From contig RPFO01000225.1 of NCBI GenBank assembly GCA_009746045.1, forward strand, positions 1,634,454 through 1,698,453: DNA of 64,000 bases. The letters are read 5' to 3'. The translations under genes and the position numbers were made by a program. The notes under the pieces were generated by a model. It had not been told where the DNA came from and did no database searches. It was given only the letters and a program-made list of their open reading frames with translations. This document shows positions 57,901-64,000 of this stretch, piece by piece. The DNA is from Mesostigma viride (lineage: Eukaryota; Streptophyta; Mesostigmatophyceae; Mesostigmatales; Mesostigmataceae). Numbering within the stretch: the first letter of the stretch is position 1; every line of letters begins with the position of its first letter.

Positions 57901-60900
57901 ACCGGACCCTTGTTTATGTGCGCAGGAGAAAGGGTGAGAACGGCGGCCCACGTGGCACCGGACCCTTGTTTATGTGCGCAGGAGAAAGGGTGAGAACGGC
58001 GGCCCACGTGGCACCGGACCCTTGTTTATGTGCACAGGAAAAAGGGTGAGAACGGCGGCCCACGTGGCACCGGACCCTTGTTTATGTGCACAGCTCCACA
58101 TGCTACCCTTGTTTATGTGCATTCTCACAGCTCCACATGCTAGCTAAAATAAAGTAGTCCCAGCCTGGCAGACGCATAACAGTACAGATTTGTGCTATAA
58201 GTGTTCAGGACTTAACCATCCGATCCAGTCAGTCCAACCTTGGTCGTACAGACCACATGGTAGACAGTAATTTTTGCATCTGTCGCGACTGCACCTAGGT
58301 AAGGCGTGTGTAACCCACGCCGCAAAGTCGTAAGGCATCAATCCTGTGTATGAGGGTATTCTTCTTCTTTCCCGTCGTAGCCATGGCACAGTACTGCGTC
58401 AGCGCAGACATGACCCGACACATTCTGTAAGCGATCGGCTGGTTTTCGCATGCGACACGCGCTTGCTGCCGGCTCACGCTTGCGCGCCCCCGGTGCATTC
58501 AGAAGCTGGTACCTTTCTCTGCACTTGTCGGAATCGAGTCGCATGACAGTGGCTTTCTCTGCATCATAACAATGAAGGAGTCCATCCGGTCATCCAAGAG
58601 TCCATGCAGGAGGGACGAGGGAAACTAGGGGGGCTGCTTTCTTCTCATTCAATCTGTTGACGCCGTCGGAAGAGTTGATGAGGCTGGAAGCCATTTGTGG
58701 CACAAGTAGGGTGTCCTACCTGCATTGGCTTCGCGCGCAGGGCTGTTGGAACACTTTTTAAAATGAGAACCTCAGCATAGGGGCGTGCCTAGGTACATGC
58801 AAGCCCAGGGATCATGACAAGATGGCAGCAGCGCATGACTTGCTGGCGAGCATGCAAGCGTTTCAACACCCAGCTGCGGGGTGGCGGTGTTTGTTCGCAT
58901 GCTGGACGCCCTCAAGTTGCTCGTGGAGTAGTGCCGGCAGCAAAGTTGCGGCTTGACAGTCGCACCCGCGCCATCAAGGAGTGCAAGCAGACCATCCAGG
59001 CAGGATAAGGCGGCCGCCCAGGCATTTTGTTGCCAGTCTGTAACAGGCATACATCAACCTAAATGGTGACCGGCCACCTTCTCTCACCGACGGTGGCGAG
59101 GTGCTCCACAGATTGCAAAGAGGTGGGGCACCCGGTGATGTGTTAACGATGCACGAGGGTACCAGCAGGGGGGCGAATGGATTCATCCGTGGGCGCTCCA
59201 CCGCTTGGCAGTCGTGGAACACCTCGCCGAGGAAAGAAGCTGTTCGGCCATCATCCAAGTTGCTGAATGCCTGCCACATGCTGCCCTTGAACATCCGTAT
59301 TTACCCCCTTACCAAACTGAGCCCAAATGGTCTCCTCCTGCTCCTCGATAGCCCGGACGAGGGTATCCAGTTGCAGCTCTTGCTGCAGGCACTGCTTCAC
59401 AAGCAACTTGTGGGCGTTTAGCATGCGCTAGCGAGCACCGCCACCCGCAGATGGGTACTGCTGTCCCACACGCTCGCCAGCAAGCCCTGCGCTGCCACCA
59501 TCTTGTCACGGTGTGGATGTTGCCCGGCACATCGCAATAGTGCGGTGCTCGTTGCGAACCAAGTTCAGACAGCCCTGCACGCTTAGCCAGCGTGTTTTGA
59601 ACGCCAAGTTGCGTGTTTATGCGGCCACTTGTGTTAAGCATGCCCTGCCACATTGTCAGTGGTTCCAACGTCATCGCCAAGGGCACGACCCGCTATGCGT
59701 AGCGTTGAGCACTAACATCCAACAGGGCACCCGCGCGAAGAGCGGGTCCTGCTTGCGCTCCTGCGTGGATGCGCCGACGGTGACCGTGACAAGCCCAGCT
59801 GCGGCAGCCCTCGCCGTGATGTCAGCCAACAGCGGGCCGTCCCGCGCCTCCACGATCCCCCAGCCAGAGTTTTCACTCCAGTGGCGGGCGGGGCTATCGC
59901 ATCCTTGACCTCCTCCCACTCGCACAGGAGCTTAGGCAGCGCTGCGTGTTTGGTCACCTTGGTCCCCTGTGCCAGGGTGTGTGCCATGGATGCGAACGGC
60001 TTGAGCTTTAGGCGGCCGGGCGTAAGGAGGGGGGGTGACATACTCAGCGTTGCCTGCCACTGCGCGCTCCGCGTCTCTCGTGCACCCGCCTGCAGGCACG
60101 CCTCCTCCTTTGTGATGGCAGCCACGTGAAAATGGGTCACCGTGTACTTCTTGAACGTGTCATGCTGGAAGACATCGGTTTCCAAACCAAGTCCACGGGT
60201 GCTGTTGGCAAGCTCTGCGGAAAGCATAACCATCCTCCTCACCCAAGTGCAGCCTTGGAAAAGGCAACGCCCCATCGGGGTTCCACTTGCCGTCAACAGT
60301 CTGTCGATCCCCTTTGGCAGGTGGCGCCGCGATAATTGGAAGCAGAAGCAATCCGATGACAAGAGCATCGCATCCATCCAAAGGCTCATCCCCGTCGACA
60401 ACCTTGATGTGACCTTGATGGGATTGGCCCCTGGCACTACAGACTGAACCAGCATTACACCTGGCCCAGCCCTCACGCTCTCTGCGCAAGCAGCAACCCA
60501 CTGCTCGTTTTACCTGAGCCTTTTTGCCTCCTCGGGGGCAAATATCCACCATCGCCTCGGCTTTCCCACCGGTAAATATGGCCCCAATTCAACTTGGGAA
60601 AGTAGACCTGCCTTGCACTGGCGGGGAAAGCCAAAGGCGTCCTACCCCCAGCAGAATGAGAACTCCTTGTTAGCCCTGCAATAAGCTGCGGCGGCCCGGA
60701 TGGCCTAGACTGGCCGGCATCTGCCATGGCATATGGTAGGTGTATTACACCTACCATATCTTATGCCGTAAGATAGTAGAAAGCTATTGTAGTGGCTGAA
60801 AAAGTTCAAGGCTCGAGCAAGCGGCACCTGCAGCTAACGTGCTCAGTACTCAGTGCTCTGCTAAAGCTCACCAGCCGGCCGGCAGCAGCCAGCACGCATC

Positions 60901-62089
60901 AGCGGGGCATCCAGTGCGACACACAGCACATGCAAGGGGCGCTGTGCCCAGCTGCATGGCCACCCCAGTGGCGCAAGCCATGCCACTGGAGCGCCACCTG
61001 CAGCGACTAGGGAGGTTTGGGCGGAAGGTGTCATGGCGTGGGGCAAAAGGCCGCGACGATGGAGCGGGCAAGCTAGGGTAACGATAACACCCTGCTGAAG
61101 GATAACACGATGATCTTGTACTCAAACTTGGGCACACGCCGCATGTGTTTGGCCTCGAGCTAGCAGGTGCTGGGCTCGCTGACGAGAGATGCCGTTTGCC
61201 GTGCATAACAAAGGACGCCACCATCGGTCTAGAACAGTCGGTTCATGTTGCCCTCATGCATCCTCACCCCTGCTACCTGTGCTCTCCTCACCTGCCGCAC
61301 CCCAACTGTGCAACCCATTGGCCACGCAGGCGCTGCTCTCCCGCGGGGATCGCCGGCTGGGGCCGTTGCTGCAGCGCGTGCTGGGCTTCGGCAACTCCAA
61401 GGGCAGTTTCCGTCGAGCGTTCAAGGAATTGGAGGGGAGCCTGCCCCCCCTTGATTACTATGCTCATGCACAGGTGCGCGGCGCATTCACCAATAGTCAT
61501 GCCCAACAGGCAGTGCTGTAGTTGACGTTTGATTATTGAGTTGCGAAGGACTTTTGGCCCATATGCTGGTTTATTGTGAAGAGTTTGCTATAGTTTGCTT
61601 GGTCCCCGCGCATTGCAAATGTTTTAACCACGACGTTTGCTTCATGACCCGCGCATGTTAGGTTCACCTGCACATGGCCTGCTGAGCATCCGGCGTGGTT
61701 GGCATGCTCTGTCTAGATGATTTTTGTAAGCACTGAGCTCCCATTGCCTGTCGCTGCAAAGTTAACGGTAATGCTGACATTGGATGAATTTTGTCATCTA
61801 GTCAGTGAGTGTACTGAATGGCAGATTGCCTCGTGAGCTCGTTGCCAGCATGCATCACAGCCATTCACGCACACCGCACATAATGTGTCTCCAGTCTGGC
61901 CGTGCAGAAGTGTAAGTCCAGCCGTAGTGTCGCTAATGAAATGTTTGTACTTTCTGCATGATGCAACATGGCACACACATATGGCAGATGAAACCAGGCG
62001 AGACCATCCTGCCATGGAGCCACCTCCTGGGCCCCTTGCCTGAGGCAACATTGATAAAGCACCACGACCAGGCAGCAGCATTCTTTTAA
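42924..62089 (+). CDS. Cyanobacterial-type radical SAM protein, complete, 15 exons
   Basis: A radical S-adenosylmethionine enzyme; substrate unknown. Exons: 42924-43306, 43459-43495, 44333-44482, 45927-45992, 46488-46658, 47343-47427, 48208-48314, 49468-49584, 50414-50520, 53204-53333, 54159-54254, 54787-54888, 56105-56233, 61330-61473, 61988-62089; GT-AG with consistent phases, 641 aa and TAA stop. The first ~100 residues are Ser/Lys/Arg-rich without family similarity, possibly a plastid transit peptide. Then come a B12-binding-like N-domain (IYAYPNEYTVGICSLGYQ, VGFSFSWELDYGN, FGGGPVLTANPEPF, LMGDGEEL), the [4Fe-4S] motif RSCPEMCRFC (C338, C342, C345), RLGLLGASVTQHPEF, ESGSQRMRQIINKK, KLYGMVGLPGE, TLGCSTFVPKSHTPFQW, ALLSRGDRRLGPLL and a C-terminal ILPWSHLLGPLP. 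From memory these match a conserved cyanobacterial radical SAM family almost word for word, so plastid ancestry is likely. The start is the first in-frame ATG. Confidence 0.9.
44483..44815 (+). repeat. 13-bp array beginning at the exon 3 donor
   Basis: Immediately at the 5' splice site of radical SAM exon 3 (GATCAG|GTGGGTGGG), the unit GTGGGTGGGCATG is repeated about 24 times with a few GTGGGAGGG variants near the end. Every unit carries a G|GTGGGT donor-like hexamer. Confidence 0.9.
45463..45768 (+). repeat. 32-bp array in intron 3
   Basis: About nine and a half copies of a 32-bp unit containing CAGATCACCGCGTGGCATCC then GTCACCTGC[GA]CA. Units alternate between GCGCA and GCACA at the boundary, suggesting a two-unit higher-order repeat. 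CACCTGCGCACAG resembles a 3' splice site, but no exon is associated. Confidence 0.85.
46000..46487 (+). other. Radical SAM intron 4
   Basis: Intron between the exon encoding LGVPSSSSERGDAHPVVFGGGP and the one beginning VLTANPEPF. It is CATG-rich, with no repeat array or additional gene seen. Confidence 0.5.
47470..47655 (+). repeat. 21-bp array in intron 6
   Basis: About nine copies of a 21-bp unit (AGGATGGTTTATGAGGGTC plus GT or AT) lie about 45 bp after the exon 6 donor. ATGGT in each unit echoes the exon 6 junction CATG|GTACG, but the match is too short to claim derivation. Confidence 0.8.
49045..49130 (+). repeat. tRNA-like, probable SINE head
   Basis: Contains GATGCCTTCGGATCAGGAGAC and, about 50 bases on, TAGTTCGAATCC (B-box). 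Outer GTAGCT/AGCTAC can pair, but the T-stem does not close, so it is not a functional tRNA by inspection. The minus-strand segment at 9680-9790 is related. It lies in radical SAM intron 7. Confidence 0.4.
49336..49457 (+). repeat. (GTGC)n tract and C homopolymer at an acceptor
   Basis: GTGTGC/GTGCGT repeats run to about 49430 and are followed by a run of roughly 19 C that supplies the pyrimidine tract just upstream of the exon 8 acceptor (CGGCAG|GTCGTG). Confidence 0.85.
50508..50853 (+). repeat. Degenerate minisatellite from exon 9 end plus donor
   Basis: Exon 9 ends GCGGCTCAG with donor GTAGGGCTGC. Variants of this junction recur through the first 330 bp of the intron: GCGCTCAAGTAGGGGGG, GAGCTCAGGTTGG, GCGCTCAGGTAGGGGGG, CACTCAGGAAGGGG and GCTCAGGCAGGTAGG. 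The array resumes at 51992-52035 (GTAGGGGGGCAGCGCTCAAG) on the far side of an inserted inverted-repeat element. Confidence 0.75.
50854..51991. mobile_element. Long inverted-repeat (foldback-like) element
   Basis: Left arm 50854-51375 and right arm 51446-51991 are reverse complements over more than 500 bp with scattered mismatches and a short insertion in the right arm (duplicated CTATAAGTTAG-like units near 51560). The spacer is only 70 bp. Termini are AGTTAGCTGAG. GTAGG flanks both ends (50849-50853 and 51992-51996), consistent with a 5-bp target duplication, although the surrounding minisatellite itself contains GTAGG. No coding capacity is convincing. Confidence 0.85.
52660..53035 (+). repeat. 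8-bp (GTGGCATG)n array
   Basis: About 46 copies of an octamer with a few GTGGCGTG variants near the 5' end, in radical SAM intron 9. The 24-base reading period gives spurious MVAWWHGG-type frames. It is not derived from either splice junction. Confidence 0.95.
53815..53955. repeat. AT-rich imperfect inverted repeat
   Basis: A strongly AT-rich stretch (ATATAAATATATATG and similar) contains TAGTAGTAT and ATACTACTA in inverted orientation about 35 bases apart, unlike the GC-rich intron around it. It could be a small MITE or a local structure. Confidence 0.4.
55141..55250 (+). repeat. Four-copy 28-bp tandem repeat
   Basis: TGTTGTAATAGGAATACGAG followed by TCATGTAT is repeated four times with one base variant (ACAAG/ACGAG) in radical SAM intron 12. 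Confidence 0.85.
55858..56096 (+). repeat. (CCCA)n tract abutting the exon 13 acceptor
   Basis: About 55 CCCA units with occasional CCCG and CCTA variants end at CCGCTTGCTGCAG|TCGCACACG. The array lies within 10 bp of the 3' splice site and effectively forms a long C-rich tract there. The complementary strand is G-rich (TGGG)n. Confidence 0.9.
57170..58100 (+). repeat. 56-bp array with splice-like motifs
   Basis: About 16 copies of a 56-bp unit lie in the 5.1-kb radical SAM intron 13. Each has GAGAAAGGGTGAGAACGG (a donor-like GGTGAGA) and ends TTGTTTATGTGCGCAG (acceptor-like). Variants are GCGCAG/GCACAG and GAGAAA/GAAAAA. No unit corresponds to exon 13 or 14. Confidence 0.9.
58770..60730 (-). 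pseudogene. Decayed coding region of unknown family inside intron 13
   Basis: The minus strand carries protein-like stretches in shifting frames: KVVDGDEPLDGCDALVIGLL (near 60400), FKKYTVTHFHVAAITKEEA (near 60120), KPFASMAHTLAQG and LLCEWEEVKDAIAPP (near 59950), SGWGIVEARDGPLLADITAR (near 59830), and a coiled-coil-like stretch KLLVKQCLQQELQLDTLVRA (about 59350-59410). On the plus strand about 58915-59000 holds a diverged inverted copy of that last segment, roughly 70% identical. I recognise no family. It is probably a broken transposon gene or gene fragment lying antisense in the host intron. Confidence 0.45.
60731..60759. repeat. 29-bp near-perfect palindrome
   Basis: ATATGGTAGGTGTA and its exact reverse complement flank a single T. 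It lies just beyond the start of the decayed coding region and may mark the end of an inserted element. Confidence 0.75.
60760..61329 (+). other. End of radical SAM intron 13
   Basis: Ordinary intron sequence up to the exon 14 acceptor (GCCACGCAG|GCGCTGCTC). No further exon or element was recognised. Confidence 0.45.
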
Positions 62090-62320
62090 CCAGAAATTCA
62101 TTGCGGAGTAGTCATGGCATGAAATGACTGGCTATGGTTGGAAACCCTTCAGGAATTTCTTGCTTGCCCTGTGTGGTTATTACACCACGGAAATTGTGGG
62201 GGCATAATAGCAGCCAATGGTGATGGACATTGGCAACCAGCACCACCCTATGTGTCTCAGTGATGGGATTTTTTTCACATGTATTGAGTCTAAGCGACAA
62301 GAATATTAGAATAACATCCT

Positions 62321-62325
62321 TGTAA
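62321..62325 (+). promoter_or_regulatory. Probable polyadenylation signal TGTAA
   Basis: TGTAA lies 232 bp after the radical SAM stop codon. In Chlamydomonas and relatives this pentamer serves as the poly(A) signal. It is a short motif, so the assignment rests on position and on the green-algal setting. Confidence 0.45.
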
Positions 62326-64000
62326 AGTAAAGAAAGCCCACATTAATTTCCACGTTGAAAATGGAAGGTGGCGGTTGTCTCCTTGATAATTGGAACTTCA
62401 GTGTAATTATTCACAACACCGCGAGCCCCGCCAAATTTTTACATAAATTATTGTCCGGAATTCGTCCGAGATCTAGATTTTTCCCGCCACGCGAGAGGCG
62501 AAAACGACGAAAACACCCATGGCGGTCGAGCATGAGCTAGCGTTCTGAAACTTGCGTCATTGCAGCCGCTCGAGGTGTCAAAACGAAGCTTACATCACGG
62601 TTAATCCATGGAATAATTTTGGACTTATATACGCTGTGATTGCGACGCGGGCATTGAACGGGACAAAAAGTTTTTTTCACAGCGGACCAGTTTTTCGCGA
62701 AAACCGGATTTCTCGGTGGTACGTGTCTCAAAGTCTTGGTCACATGAGGATACGAAAATCCCGGCACGATAGCTCAGCTTGTTCGTTATAATATTTCCCG
62801 AAAACGTTAGTGTTTTCGTTTTTTGAGTTTCGCTTTTAATTGTCCGGCATTGACGCGAATAAATATGGGGGTGCGTAATCCGCCTGTTTCTTGCCTCATG
62901 CAATGCATATCTTTGTCGTCAGATAATCAGCTCTTTAGGCTATGCCCGACCTTCCTATACTGCCAGCCTGCGGCAGTAAGCCACCAGGGGATATGGCGTG
63001 CCCAAGGTTCCGCGCTAAGGCCGCTAATGGTCTTCCGGATGTGCAGTAAGTGCGGTAAAAGCTGCGAAAATTGCTTATAATGCCTGTAGGAAGCTGTTTG
63101 CGACAGTGTTTTCCAAGCGAGTTCATTGTTCTTTTGACGCCAGATACAAAAGGCAAAGGGGGGCATCGTTTTTATTAGTCGGCAGTGCGGTTGCGAGATG
63201 TGATGAGTCGGGCAGACGACCTCGCCACGACACGCTCGGCTCAAGCTTCGCATATCCCGGCTGCCATAAAGAAGCGCAGATTAAGCGAGGTGAGCGAGCC
63301 AGAGGGCCCAGAATCGTTGCTAACGCAAGGCAGCTTCTGAAAGGGTAGAAAGCTGGATTGTTAATACTTTCTCAAGAGCATGGTGCAGTGGTTATTGCCA
63401 CCTTGTCCAGATATTTGCCTTTGTCTTTCTGATTTAAAGACTGTTTGAAAGAGGAGTGGGAGCTCTCTCGAGAGCGTTTCCAACGTTGTTGCTTATTCAT
63501 TACTGTGAAGAAAGAGCCTTTTCAGTTGCTGACAATGAGATGGAAGCTGTCTCATGCAAATTACCCAGGCAATGCAAGTGGTGCAAGGTGAGGCCATGCA
63601 TGGCTGATGTTGCCTTCATTCATGCGTGAGTTGAGCAGGAGACTGGCTGGGTGTGTGGCTGGCTAGGTGACCGGGGCGTGTATGGGGTGTTGCAATGGTG
63701 AGGGCATGCGAGGCGGGCATATGCCTGGCTGGTGTGGGTGTTGGGTACTTGGTTGGTTCGGTGATTGTGTTGTTGAGTGGTTAGGTGGTTAGGTGGTTGT
63801 GTAGCTGGGTGATTGGTTGTTTGGTTGTTTGATTGCCCAGAGAGCCTTGGGTGGGAGGCTTGGGCTATAGATGCTTCAAGGGATGCCTTGGCGTGGGTGG
63901 GTTCAATGGCAGGTGGCTGGCTTATAGGTGGATGCCTTGGTAAATGGCTGGCTGCGTAGGTGGGAGCACAGGCAGTTGGAGAGGGTGGGTGGCTGGCTGG
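62326..64000. other. No recognised gene; GT-rich end
   Basis: Downstream of the radical SAM gene only short open frames occur, none recognisable. From about 63600 the sequence becomes a degenerate GGCTGGCT / GGTGGTTGGT low-complexity tract that continues to the window edge and may belong to an intron or intergenic repeat of a neighbouring locus. Confidence 0.45.

Noticed and set aside
57170-58100. CRISPR array or satellite gene
   Set aside because: Simple head-to-tail 56-bp repeats with no spacers; no cas-like genes; the surrounding gene is spliced and nuclear.
62927-63253. Minus-strand 108-codon open frame near the window end
   Set aside because: No recognisable family, no splice support, and overlapping frames of similar length on both strands.

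Overview
The window looks like nuclear DNA from a green alga, probably Chlamydomonadales. The reasons are GT-AG introns of up to about 5 kb, many intronic minisatellites, a cyanobacterium-derived (plastid-type) radical SAM gene, and a TGTAA box 3' of that gene like the green-algal polyadenylation signal. The family-level placement is inference.

Three host genes can be reconstructed exon by exon with consistent splice phases. (1) On the minus strand, 30423 down to at least 11672, is a giant adenylyl cyclase of the soluble (ADCY10/sAC) type: C1 and C2 cyclase domains, a STAND-like NTPase, then a TPR-like tail. Thirteen exons and about 2,019 codons are visible; the 3' end was not found. A complete CheY-like receiver domain sits inside the C1 catalytic domain. 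(2) On the plus strand, 34103-39499, is a 316-aa mitochondrial carrier in 7 exons, resembling yeast Mme1/YMR166C. (3) On the plus strand, 42924-62089, is a 641-aa radical SAM protein in 15 exons, related to a family conserved in cyanobacteria.

Layout: 1-11.4 kb holds no host gene, only decayed non-LTR retrotransposons and small inverted-repeat elements. 11.4-30.4 kb is the cyclase. 30.4-34.1 kb is the spacer between the divergent cyclase and carrier genes and holds a hAT-like element with a LINE fragment nested in it. 34.1-39.5 kb is the carrier. 39.8-42.5 kb holds a LINE scrap and a TTAA-flanked piggyBac-like element. 42.9-62.1 kb is the radical SAM gene, with a long inverted-repeat element in one intron and a decayed coding region in another. 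62.1-64 kb has no recognisable gene.

Two observations stand out. The first is the receiver domain nested within an otherwise intact cyclase catalytic domain. The second is that, in at least seven introns of two genes, tandem arrays start at or are built from the exon end plus the 5' splice site; one has about 135 copies of 26 bp. This suggests that exon-intron junctions repeatedly seed minisatellites in this genome.
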